From assembly GCA_032164295.1 (NCBI GenBank), contig JAJHTX010000011.1, positions 992,001 to 1,056,000 of the forward strand: a DNA stretch of 64,000 nucleotides. The letters are read 5' to 3'. A program made the translations under genes and the position numbers. The notes under the pieces were generated by a model. That model saw nothing but the letters and a program-made list of their open reading frames with translations. It did no database searches and was not told the DNA's origin. Source of the DNA: Inonotus obliquus. Taxonomy: Eukaryota > Basidiomycota > Agaricomycetes > Hymenochaetales > Hymenochaetaceae. Shown piece by piece: positions 41,392 through 52,794 of this stretch. Numbering within the stretch: the stretch's first letter is position 1; each line of letters opens with the position of its first letter.

Positions 41392-44254
41392 ATGGATTCA
41401 TTCGCAGAACCCCGTCCACGCCAGGACCTTGCTCTCAGTGTCCAAGACGTTAGCAAGCAAATCGACGCCCTCAAGAGCGAGTACGCAGCAAAGGGTATCG
41501 AGTTCACCGGTCGGATCATACATGTCACCCACTATCTACCCCTTACCGTTCAACTCCTGCCCACAAAGACTGGCGTCCTCTCTCCACCCCTTACTCCACC
41601 CGTTAAACCTTCAGATGTCGCCCTCTCGCCTGCTGAGGAGGAAACGCCCTTGCCCAAGATTGTAGAGACGGCCGAAAGCGGGGCGGATGGTCCGCGTTGG
41701 ACGCTTGGGCCTCGCTGGGGTCATTCTGCGATGTTCAGCGGCATTCATAGTCTTAGCAACACATACGAGCAAATCATTGTGGGCTGGACTGGTGATATTC
41801 AGCGTGGGTCGGCATCGACCGGCGAGAAGGTCAAGCTGCCGTTCTCTTCGGTCTCGGACGCGGACCGTGAGACTCTCACCGCAGCTATCGAGTCTCACAA
41901 GTCTGAGGACGGTCCCACAAAGTACGTTCCGGTCTGGTTGGATGATCATACTGGACGTGGGCATTATGACGGGTATTGCAAGTCGAGTGAGTACTTTACG
42001 AGTCTATTCGGTGTTTTCTTGGCTGAGCCATATGCGTAGCCTTGTGGCCTCTGTTCCATTACTTATTGTGGCAGGACGTTGCAAGCGAAGCTACGAGCGC
42101 CGACGAGCATTGGAACGACTATAAAGAGGCGAACTACGTGTACGCGAAACGTGTTGCAGAAATATACAAGCCAGGTGACCTTGTCTGGGTACACGACTAC
42201 CATCTCTTACTCGTGCCGCAAGTCCTACGACAGCTCATTCCCGATGCAGTGACGGGTCTCTTTGTGCATACACCGTTCCCTAGCTCGGAGATCTTCAGAT
42301 GCTTGCCGAGACGAAAGGAGATCCTTGACGGCATGCTTGGGGCGAACCTTGTTTGCTTCCAGACATACTCGTACTCCCGTCATTTCACGTCCTCGTGTGT
42401 ACGTGTATGCGGTTATGAATCTACCGGAAAGGGGATTGACAACCAAGGCCATGTCACAACTGTTGCTCATTGCCCGGTCGGCATTGACGCAGAACGTATC
42501 GCTGAGGACGTTGCTAGACCGGGAGTACAGCCCAAACTTGGGGCGCTCCGGTCCTTGTACGAGGGAAAGAAGATTATTGTTGCGCGCGACAAGCTTGATG
42601 TCGTTAAGGGCGTCGTACAGAAACTTCGTGCGTTTGAGCGACTCATGCAAGATTACCCGGAATGGATTGGCAAAGTGGTGTTGATCCAAGTCACGTCACC
42701 TGCTTTGACCGACTCGCCAAAGTTGGAACGTCAAGTCTCTGAACTCGTTGCGCATATCAACGGCGAGTTTGGTGCACTCGATTTCGTACCCGTTCATCAT
42801 TAGTAAGTATAGTCAATTTGTTTGTCTTTTGTTTGCTAGTTGCTGACAGAGAGCGAAGCCATCAGACGATTAAGCGTGATGAATTCTACGCGCTTCTCTC
42901 CGTTGCGGACCTCGCTGTGATTACACCGCTACGTGACGGTATGAACACCACGTCAATGGAGTTCGTTATTGCGCAACAGCAAACAAAAAGAAGCCCGCTC
43001 GTTCTTTCCGAGTTCATGGGTATTTCGAGTGCTATGGAGGAAGCTCTGCAGGTTAACCCGTGGGATCTCGGTGGTGTTGCCGCTGCTATTAACCGAGGAC
43101 TACTGATGTCGAATGATGAGAAGCTATCGCGACACTCGAAGCTGTACAAGAGCGTAACGACTCATACGAGCCACACGTGGGCGGCGATACTCGTGCGGAT
43201 GTTGTTACAACAACTCGCGTCAGAACTTACAGCGCACAGTACACCTTTCCTTTCACGAGAACTATTACACGTGGCATACGCAAAGGCAAAACGGCGACTC
43301 TTCCTATTTGACTACGATGGAACGCTTACTCCGATTGTGAAGACGCCGAGTATGGCTGTTCCGTCTGGGGAGACGCTTGAAGCTCTTGGAAGGCTTAGTG
43401 AAGACCCTGCGAACGTCGTGTACATTATCTCTGGACGGGATAGCGAGTTCCTCGAGACTCATCTCGGCCATCTTAAGAAACTCGGGATGTCAGCCGAACA
43501 TGGATCGTTCATCCGCGAACCGGGGCACGCCGAATGGACGAACCTTACCGAAAAACTCGATATGAGCTGGATGAGCGAAGTCGAGGAAATCTTCCGATAC
43601 TATACCGAACGTACGACAGGGAGTCACATCGAGATCAAAAAGAGTTCTATAACCTGGCATTACCGATCAGCCGACCCGGAGTGGGGACAATTCCAATGTC
43701 GACAGTGTCAAGACTTGTTGGAGAATAACTTGGCGCGGAAAAGACCTATTGAAGTTCTGGTTGGGAAGAAGAATCTGGAAGTTCGGCCGCTGGCTGTTAA
43801 TAAGGGCGAGATCGTTAAGCGGATACTGTATGCTCATCCTGAGGCGGAATTCGTGTTTTGTGCGGGGGATGATAAGACTGATGAAGATATGTTTCGGGCT
43901 CTCGTTCCTTTCAGCTCATCATCGACATCGGCATCGACATCGACAGCGACATCGACATCTACTTCCAAGAATGGGAATACGGGTGCGACGATGATGGAAG
44001 CGCCTATTGGGGTACGTGATGAGATGGATGGGACGAAGACGCCGCCGAGGGAGTTGAAGTTGGGAAGAGATGGAGTTTTTTCGACTGCTGTTGGGTCTAG
44101 TAATAAGAAGACGTTGGCGAGTTGGCATGTTACGAGTCCGCATGAGGTTGTTGAGCATGTGCTTGGACTTGTTTCTGATTCTGATTCGGGTTTGGGGTCG
44201 GGGTCGGGGGTGGGTGTTGGTGATGAGGACGAGAAGGAAAAGAGTCATCTTTGA
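41392..44254 (+). CDS. TPS2: Trehalose-6-phosphate phosphatase (Tps2 type, TPS-like plus TPP domains)
   Basis: Exons 41392-41986, 42040-42802 and 42859-44254 join in frame to 917 residues. The enzyme removes phosphate from trehalose-6-phosphate in the trehalose pathway, usually in the cytosolic synthase complex. The N-terminal glycosyltransferase-20-like domain has RIIHVTHYLPLTVQ, LVWVHDYHLLLVPQ and VARDKLDVVKGV; in active synthases the last motif has Arg where Lys stands, so this domain is probably structural, as in yeast Tps2. The C-terminal HAD phosphatase has LFDYDGTLTPIV (catalytic Asp pair), ISGRDSEFLE and GDDKTDEDMF. A Ser/Thr run follows near residue 800, and the tail is acidic. I chose the ATG at 41392; one more in-frame ATG lies 9 nt upstream. 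Its promoter and first codons are duplicated at 6924-7500 and 34166-34690. Confidence 0.93.
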
Positions 44255-45796
44255 TGACGATGACGATGACGAAGCCTCTGTTTGGGACACTGATTCGCTT
44301 TTCACTTTTCATGTTTCATGGTTTCATTACATGCTCGTTTCCGTTCCCATTTTTTCCTCGTTTAGTTCTTGTTGTTTTTTGGGGGGGAGTTTATGATTTA
44401 TCTCCTGGTCCTGGCTTGGACTCAGACACGTTAACAATAATGGAATACATACGTCCAAGACCCATTAAACTTTTATGTAAACCCTCCCCTCCCCTATTCC
44501 AATATCCCGTCCCAGTTTCCCTATCCCATCCCAATCCCTTCCCTTAATCTCCTCGGCTTCCCCCCCTCAAAAAAAGACTAGTTATCAACTTATCAAACGA
44601 ACGATAAAGCTGTAATATCAATCTCGAGTCGAATGTAGTTTTATTGGATCCGTAACAGTACTACATAGTTAGATTCTTTGATGACTTCACATTCGACGTG
44701 ACGTGACGTACTACAGAACAAGCGGTCTGCGGATAACACGTCACTGTCACTGTCACGTTCTCCTTTCTAAATTCTCTCTTAGTACTACCCTTACCACCCA
44801 CCACTAGTACTGGCCCTGATGCCGCACGTAGCGAGGGAGAACTTGGAAGGAGAACTGGTTACTAATAGCATGGTCTCTGGTCTCTGGTCTGGTGACTCTT
44901 GATTCTTGATTCTTGACTTGAAGGTTGAATCTGGTGACTCTGGTCTCTGGTTGGTGGGACCGTGCAAAGGCAGGTAGGCACATTGCACAAGTTCACAACT
45001 CCCTTGGACAATTTGACGTCGTATAGGAATCGTAGGATAGAATTGGAAGAGAAATCGAAGTTTGGTTCTTGTTCTTGTCTGTTTGATCTGTTCTCCGTGG
45101 TGATCATGGATACTGGATATTGGACATTGGATGTCTGATATCTGTTTATTTGCTTATGTGCCTATGTGCCTATGTGCCTATCTGCTATCTTGTTAATGTC
45201 TCATATGTCTCTTATGTCTCATACGTACCTCTTCTCTCAGCTTTTGACTTGGACTTGGAAGAACAAGGCGCTACATACAATGAAAGCAGTTCCAGGTCCG
45301 GTTCCGGTTCTGGGTTTTGACGATAAAGTCGATAGTCGGTAGTCGATCGATCAAGAAGGAACTGGGGGAATTGGCGTTAGGTCCGAGTTCTGAGTTATGT
45401 TCTTCTAACTGGGTCGAGACCTCGAGGCCGCGAAGGCATGTAGAATTTTTTTTTTAGGGGGGGAGGGGAGTTACTGGTCTGCGTTCCAGCCCAGGGTCAT
45501 CGTTCTCGCTCGCAAACTTGAAGAATGGATGCGTTGCTTTGTGGGTCGGTCAGAGGCCTTATAAGAGTTTGAAGTTTTTCGTTTTACAGTCACCGTTTAC
45601 CGTCTCGCCGCGCAAGGACTAGGAGCAGGGCTGGGGCTCGTTTTAGTTTTTGGTCGTTGGTTTTTGGTTTTTGGTTGATCAACCTCCACGTAACTGCTTA
45701 CTACTTACGAATCAATCAACCAACTGTCGACTAAGCTTCGCTGCTCCAAGTTCCTACCTGTAACCTGACTCGGACTCGGAGTCTCGGACGGCGACC
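44255..45796. other. Intergenic, no gene seen
   Basis: 1.5 kb of low-complexity sequence: ACGATGACGATGACGA after TPS2, repeats of TCTGGTCTCTGG and TTGATTCTTGA near 44870-44920, TGTGCCTATGTGCCTATG near 45155, and a pyrimidine-rich leader before the next gene. No protein or RNA gene is supported. Confidence 0.6.
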
Positions 45797-46803
45797 ATGC
45801 GTGTCCGAGTCACCGGTATCTACCTTCTCGCCGCTGTTTCTGTTTTCGCCATTACTTCATTGGTGACCCATGTAGAAGCTGGGGACACCACTGGCTCTGG
45901 CAGAACGAGATCGAGATCGAACCTGAGCTCAGCGCAGAGTCATAATAAAAGGTTAATCTTGACGGCGACGACGGGACATAGTGCGCCGAAGCCCACGACT
46001 ACTACTAGATATAATGCACTGTTACCGACGACGACGACGAGGAGGGAGAGGAGGGGATCGAAGCAGGGTTCTAACGGGATTACTACTGGGATGGCGAAGG
46101 CGACGGTAACGGCGAAAGCGATAACTGGACATAACCCTCCGAAACCTGCACCTTCGACGCAGAGTTCGCCTAGACGTACTCGGGTTACGACAAATCGTAA
46201 TTCAGTAGGGTCGACGAGGACGAGGACGACGTTGGGGACTTCAACGATAAGGTCAACAAAGTCGAGGAATGAATCAGCGAGGGTAACGAGTTCGACGAAT
46301 CATAATCCATCGAAACCCACGCCAACTACTTCTTCGACGAGATACAACCCTCCGAAACCGACCATGACGACGACGAGAAGAACTAAAACTAGACCTCCGA
46401 AACCGACGACAACAAAGAATGTTTCACGGCTTAGGCGACCTACAACTAGGACAACTTTATTTTCTTCTGGTACGTTTTATGTATCAGTGTACGAATGCAT
46501 GAATGCATGATGACCTATATTTATTTTCGCGTTGACTGTTGCGGATTCTTGATTTCTTGATCTCTTGATTCCCGTCTCTCACAGGTTTATCCGAATCTAC
46601 GACCTCGACCTCCGACGGGTCTGTTACTACATCTCATGAAAACAGAATGTGAGTTTGATATTATTATATTATAACAGATCGATGGATGGACTTCACTTTT
46701 CTCGTCTATGAATTCGATTTTGTCATTTTGACGTTACACTCACATCCATCCCTCTTTGTTTTTCATCGTGATTAGGTTCTTGCACCGCGGGTTTCTACAC
46801 TGA
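45797..46803 (+). CDS. Secreted Thr/Ser/Pro-rich protein with NPPKPT repeats
   Basis: Exons 45797-46469, 46585-46648 and 46776-46803 join in frame to 254 residues. A signal peptide is clear (MRVRVTGIYLLAAVSVFAITSLVTHVEA). The mature chain is almost all Thr, Ser, Arg, Pro and Lys with a spaced motif (GHNPPKP, NHNPSKP, RYNPPKP, RPPKP). It would be strongly basic and, if it passes the secretory path, heavily O-mannosylated. There are no Cys pairs, no GPI signal and no known domain. It may be a wall or extracellular protein; the role is unknown. The last two exons are short and rest on splice consensus (GTGAGT...TTAG). Confidence 0.65.
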
Positions 46804-47505
46804 ATGATCTAGACAGTACTAGTCCGAGGTTCGTCGACCATTTTACTAGGTTATAGACTACATGGGGTATTGTGTATTATTGTTCTGTTCTGTTCTATGT
46901 TTGCGGAATGTTGGAATTTGGGTTCTAGAGTTTTGACGCGAAATTGTATAGCCGAGACTATCTGTATCTTCGACCATATGCGTACTTGCGTTTCAACTTT
47001 ATATTCATTTACTTAGCTGTTAGGCTGCTTCCCTTAGGATTACAGGCCGGATAAAATGAATATATGATGCGTTCACCATAGTTCTGACTGAGCTGTCCTC
47101 TGGAGAATGACTACTAAATTCTTTGCAAAAGGACATCGTCATGCTGTAGTAACATTTAAGGTACCCACCGTTAGCTGCGTCACGCGGTGAATCTGCCTCA
47201 TCGTGCATGGGCATGACTGTACGAGAAGGCACCTGCTTGATGGTTCTTGTGCCTCTTGATCTTGTGCTTCTTGTTGATGGTTCTTGTACGACCAGATTAC
47301 TAAATCCTATTCAGGGGGATTGGGGAATTAATGATACAAGTGCGGTCTCATCTTGTCTGTCTGTCTGTCTGTCCGAAGCGAAATGGTATAGAGAAGAACA
47401 AAGCATGAAAAGCGAAAACGAGAAAAAGGAGAAAAGAGAGAAGAGGAGAGGCGAAGTCTCAAGTACATGGTATTTGATTTGCAACGAAGTTTGAGTGCGT
47501 GAGAT
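46804..47505. other. Intergenic between two convergent genes
   Basis: No gene supported. It includes a CTGTCTGTCTGTCTGTC microsatellite at about 47355 and an A/G-rich tract; both neighbours end here. Confidence 0.6.
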
Positions 47506-49307
47506 CTATCGCTGGGTCGAATGGTTTTGTCCACCTACACCAGATAGATTGGGTGAACTTGCCATAGCAGATGAAGTAAAGGAAGCGAGTCGTAGAGTGC
47601 GACCTGATTGCCCAGGTGATGCTGTCCCCAGTCTCGGCGAACCAGGTAACGAAGGTAAAGAATGATTCGAGCGAGAAGGAGTAGTGGAAGTAGGCGAATT
47701 TATAGAACCCGTTGGTGTTCCAGTATCACCACTTCCACTGGAGGACTCTTTAAGCAAGAACTCCACCCATCGTTGTGAGAAAGACTATTCGCAAAGTTAG
47801 TATGCGGCAAAGAAGCGGGATGGGAGAACTTCACCTCGGTTTCGTCACTAGTATCGAGCTCTGCAGGACCTTTGCCTTTCGCAGACGAATTTAATGCACG
47901 GTGTGAAGGTCCTGCAGATCCAGAACGCTGTAAGCCGGCTTTTTCGCGTTCGATGTCATTCCACGAAAGAATGCTCGCTAGGAGGTTGAGCATTTCAAAT
48001 CGTTTGCCGTCACCTCTTGGAGTTGTTAGGAAGGAGAGTAGAACGTTTGTCACGAGTCGTCGATCGACGTTGTTATCTGTTTGGTTTTTTCGTAGTCGAC
48101 GGAGAGCCTCCATAAGGTGTTCGTTGAGGATGACAGCTATACATCCAGGTTACTGCTTTGAACCATCTGTCTGAAGAAACTTCGGAAACGAACCTTCATG
48201 GCGAAGTTTCCTGATGAGTAGATCTTTCTCCTTGACTTCCTTCTCAAGCTCCGTCGTGCGGCCCGTATTCGATGAGGTCTCTTCCAGTTGCATCTGAAAT
48301 GACGCCCTTCAGAGATGATTAAACTTGAATGGTTTAACCATCTTACCTCTGCTGTATGTGCCCGGTGCTTATATTCGGCCAGAGATTGCGTGATTTGCGC
48401 CAACTGTGTATCCCGATCTCGGACTGCTTGACGTAACTCATGGTCCTTGGCTATATGATACGTGTTGAGAGTGTAGGAAAGTAAGCAGGCATTTCGGCGT
48501 ACCATTTTGGAAGTCTTCAAGAACGGACTGTAGATTTACGGATTTTTCTCGTTCAGCCTCCAGCTCTGCATAATCCCGCTCCCGAGCTTCTCGTTCAATC
48601 TCAAGATCGCGCCTGTAATTCTCCGCAGCTGTCTTCGCCTCATCTATGCCTACGCGAGTTTCAAGTGCTTCCCTTTCCCATTCGTCCCGTTCTATCCGAC
48701 ATTGCTCGAGCTCGACCTGGAGTTCACGAAGTTCGCGTTCGCGAACTGCAGCCTCATGTGAGCTCTCCTCATAGACACGACTACGCATGGCCTCGAGTTC
48801 TTTCGATGCACGCTCCGCTTCAGCATTGGACGTGATAATTTCGGTTTTCAGCGTCTCGACCGTTACAACCAAATCTTCATTTTGAGCTGCTAGCTCCTGT
48901 ATCTGTTGTTCTCGTCTGTCAAGTTCTTCCTAGACACACAATGGTTCAATCAACGAAGCACAACGAGAAAGCGGCGTCAGGCGTACAGCATCCTGTCTTA
49001 TCTTTTTCTGGATTGAGGTTTTTAGGTTGCTGGTTCGAGAAAGGAGTAGCTGATACTGTGACGCTAGTTCCTCCTTTTCTTTCCGATACCGGTCCAGCTC
49101 GCGCTGCAGAATGGCCGTTCTGTCGTGTCCCGTATGTTCATTGGAGCTCCGTGGACTCGGTGAACTGGGAGGATGTGACTTCCCATTAAGGCCATTGGAA
49201 AGCAGACCGTTAGGAAGCAAAGCAGATTCGGCACCGTCTATTGAGAGCCTCAAGTCCTCCAAGGCCCGTCGAGTTGATTCGTCGGCGGAAGGCTCTTGGT
49301 GAGCCAT
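47506..49307 (-). CDS. RUD3: Golgin with GRAB domain, RUD3/GMAP-210 type
   Basis: ATG at 49307 (MAHQEPSADESTRRALEDLR). Several exons are joined by short introns; clear ones are about 48211-48139 (donor GTTCGT) and 47835-47782 (GTGAAG...GAATAG), with others near 48930 and 48500-48350. The protein is a long coiled coil (ELDRYRKEKEELASQYQLLL, then ERELRELQVELEQCRIERDEWEREA) followed by the GRAB domain (NVDRRLVTNVLLSFLTTPRGDGKRFEMLNLLASILSW), which binds Arf1-GTP and brings the tether to the cis-Golgi. A Ser/Pro-rich tail of about 100 residues ends at 47506. The domain order and the RGD-K-R-F-E signature fit RUD3; a GRIP domain is absent. Exact outer exon borders in the coiled coil are uncertain. 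Confidence 0.8.
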
Positions 49308-49783
49308 GTCGCGAAATGGCTGAGTTTAGCCAAGGTTGGACACGTCTCCGTAGCGGCCATCTGTAGCAGTATATTCCCACGGCCTTAAGATGTGTTTTCT
49401 CATTCCACATTCTCCGTTAAATATCATCCTTCGTACTCATTCTACGGCCCGCTTGCTATAAATTCGTATCACATGTTTGCTGCAACGTTGTACCGGACAA
49501 ATAAATCACCTCAGGACTTCTCTTGTTCCACGCTTCTCTGACCCAAGAACTTGTTCTCTCCCGTTCCCAGTGGAAGTTTCGATGATACTATCGGTCGAGA
49601 TTGAATAATATGGTCAAGCCCTTATTCCCTGCAGAATTGCTTCTTCCGCGGTGTTGGATGGTTTGCAGGAGTATGAAGGGATTAGTTGGAAAATGACGCG
49701 ATTCCCAATATTTCTCCTAAGCCATGCGTCGGGCGCCTTCACCCGGAGACTAGTATAAATGTAAGGGCTATGGAACGCTCGTA
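49308..49783. other. Divergent promoter region of RUD3 and the GH1 gene
   Basis: No gene is seen. A TATAAAT box at 49754 lies only 30 nt before the first open codon of the GH1 frame, which makes the GH1 start doubtful. Confidence 0.5.
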
Positions 49784-52042
49784 TTGAAAGTCTCATCTGA
49801 TGATGATGTAGTATTTTGCCTCGCCCTTCTCTTCTTGCGCCTCTGGTCACCGTCGGGGTGCCTTGCACAAAGTAACTTCTTGAGCACGGCGACTACGAGT
49901 GAATCGTTGGAGAGCTCAAAGTCGAGTGCTCCGTCTCTATCAAGCGTTGACTTTTCTAACCTTTCTCAATCCACTCCCGGCATCACCCCCGCTCCTGAGA
50001 CTATAGTCACGTCCTTTCCCGTGTCCGGGAGCACGACTGATAGTGTGATCCCAACTAGCGCTCCCTTTATCCCGATCGGCTCTTTTCCAAGGAACTATAC
50101 GCCGGAAACACTCGATGAGCTCTGGAATCTTGTAAGCCTGTCGAACTAACGTATCTCTACTCAATGACTGACTTTTCCCTGTAGGTTGGGGAAGTTGTCG
50201 AGCCGCCTTTCACCACTACTGTTGAGGCAAACGTTCCGGTCACACCGCCATCTCTACCCCCGCCGGCCTATCCGACCTGGTATGCGCTAACGCCAGCAAG
50301 AGTTTTTCCGGATCTTAAGTTGCATAAGGACTTCAAGTTTGGCGTGGCAACTGCCGCATATCAGGTCGAGGGTGCGACAAAACTTGAAGGAAAAGGCCCT
50401 AGCTCTTGGGACTGGGCAGGTCGCCAGGAGGGAGCCATTGCAGGCGGTTCGAACGGTGACATTACAGATCTCCAGTACCTGCTTTATAGGGAAGATACGG
50501 CTCGCACCGCGGCGCTCGGGCTCAACGCTCATTCATTCTCGATCTCGTGGGCGCATATCTTCCCGTTTGGAACAAGGGACTCTCCTGTGAACCAGGAGGG
50601 CCTAGATCACTATTCTGACTTGATCGATTATCCCATCTCTTTGGGTGTCGAGCCAGTCGTTACGCTTTCTCACTGGGATATGCCGCTTGCTCTTCTTGCC
50701 TATTACGGAGGCGTGACGTCCGAAGAATTCATTGCGGATTTTGAACAGTAAGCCTCTTGACCTTTAAAGAGTGGCTTGCCATTGATACCTTATCATCAGT
50801 TATGCGAGGACCGTATTCCAGGAATATAACAGACGTGTCAAAACATGGTTTACGTTCAACGAACCATACGTTTACTGCGACCAGATAACCACATACCCAT
50901 TCAATGCAACGTTATCGCCAAATGTGACAGTTGATAATGCATCTTTCCATTGCTCGTATTACACGTTGAGAGCGCACGCGAAAGCCGTAAAGGCCTTCCG
51001 GGAGTTGGGTATTGAAGGCGAGATAGCGTTGAAGAACGATGGTTTCATTGGTCAGCCTTGGCGAACGAATACCACAGAAGATTCAGAAGCTGTGGAACGC
51101 AATGCAGCCTTCCGTGTCGGCACGTTTAGCGAACCCATCTACGGTTCGGGTGATTGGCCGGAGACCTTGAAGGAATCACTCAACGAAACTATGCTACCAC
51201 GTTTTACTGAGGAACAGAAGGAGGAGATTAAGGGTTCGGCTGACTTCTATGCGATCGACCCGTATCGTAGCCTCTAGATTGCAGCCCCAGAGAATGGTAT
51301 CGCGGCATGTGTAGCAGATTCAAACGATCCCAACTGGCCTCAATGCAACGTGCAGAAGCGATACGACTCTACAACAGGTTGGCCTGTTGGTATTGAGTCG
51401 TCGCAAGCAACATCTTGGTTACTTGCGACTCCTCAAAACGCTCGTTACGAATTGAGGGAACTCCGAAGGCGATGGCCATTCGACAAGATCGTGAGTGATC
51501 ACGATCGCCCAGTCACTAGGGCTTGCTGCTAATGGGTAATGGAGGTTTAGTACGTCACCGAATTCGGCTTTGCCGTTCCTGAAGAAGCAATCCGTACAGA
51601 TCTTGCATTGGTCCTGAATGACGCCGCCCGAACTAGTAATGCTGTCTTCATGACATTCTTTCCTTTGCTAATGCAGGTTTGTTATCGATAACAGATTATT
51701 TCATGACTACACTTGGTGAATACCTTCTGGCGATTCATGAAGATAATATCCCTTTAGGCGGCGTGTTCGCGTGGTGTATGTCGCCATTCTTCCCTTTCAT
51801 TTCGGAATTATTGACAGAAGTATCTAGCTATGGTGGACAATGCTGAATGGGCATTCGGGTTCACAACGAGGTTCGGGATCCAGTATGTCAACTACACATC
51901 ACTTGAGCGCCACTATAAGCGTTCCGCACTTGATCTCTGTAAGTTATTTCCCTTCTCATCTGCAGTATTAGTCGGTGACTGTATTAATGAATTGTAACTC
52001 TCGTCATTAGCGGAACTTTATGCTTCCCATAAGTCATCTTGA
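49784..52042 (+). pseudogene. GH1 beta-glucosidase, secreted, with an in-frame stop
   Basis: Seven exons (49784-50131, 50185-50747, 50800-51490, 51551-51635, 51695-51775, 51828-51938, 52011-52042) keep one frame of 636 residues. A hydrophobic leader ending CLAQ and a 140-residue Ser/Thr/Pro linker precede the catalytic domain (FKFGVATAAYQVEGA ... SSWDWAG). The acid/base motif is TFNEPYVY, the nucleophile motif YVTEFGF, and the aglycone-site FAWSMVDNAEWAFGF is present. A TAG at 51275-51277 (YRSL-stop-IAAPENG) lies between the two catalytic Glu residues. All splice sites and the frame after it are intact, so loss is recent, or the base is a sequencing error or read through. No in-frame ATG opens exon 1 (it starts with TTG), so a short upstream exon is possible. 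Confidence 0.8.
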
Positions 52043-52794
52043 AGTCCGAAGCCCGCTCGCCGACGGCCGCCCTATTTGAAAAAATAGCGATCATTCTCCG
52101 AAAGTCCGCGAGCCGGCCTTCCACTTCACCACTTGCATATTTTTCTTGAAAAGAAATATCAAGTTGTTTATTGTCAGGAATGATTGATGTGAAGTTTCGA
52201 AGTCCCACTTGCTCGGATAAAATGGCTATCAAAAACACTAAAGTAAACGCGCAGATTGCATCTCTGAGTCCATGGGGCCGCGCTGCTACGGAGGACGTTT
52301 TAAAGACCAATACTCAGCAAGCAAACCTTCTCTTGGACGCGGCCAGCACCCGAAGTGGGCGAGAGTTAGAGGGAGAAGAAGTAAGTACCGCGTGTTGATT
52401 TTATAGTGATAGGAGTGCGACGGGCCCAACAACCATAGTGAATATACAAGCCAAGGGAATGGAAGCGCTTGTGTACAAGGTCCGTTTTACACGATGAAGC
52501 TGGAACCTTCATGGGGAACACCAGTCGCGGCAAGACGTGAAGCTCGTGACTAAAATAGACGTGAAGATCGCCAACCCGTTCGCCCCCATCGGCCATTAGC
52601 AATCCGTGCCTTCAAAGTCTCCGGTCTTCGAGCTCTTTTTTGTACGTTGACACGGGCCTTATGAAACCAACTAAGTTTCGGATAGTATGGATATGGGAAC
52701 GGAGCCTGCTCTAATGATATAAAGGGGTCTCCTGTGCTAAAACGAACACCAATTGTCGTCACTCTCGTCTATCAGGCCTCTCAAGCATCCCGCC
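52043..52794. other. Intergenic, no gene seen
   Basis: The 3' region of the GH1 gene and promoter of the P450. A TATAAAG lies near 52720. Open frames on the minus strand (51984-52310) have no protein-like features. Confidence 0.5.

Noticed and set aside
43919..44305. Minus-strand frames rich in Arg/Ser over the TPS2 C-terminus
   Set aside because: They are shadows of the TPS2 Ser/Thr run (TCGACATCGACA repeats).
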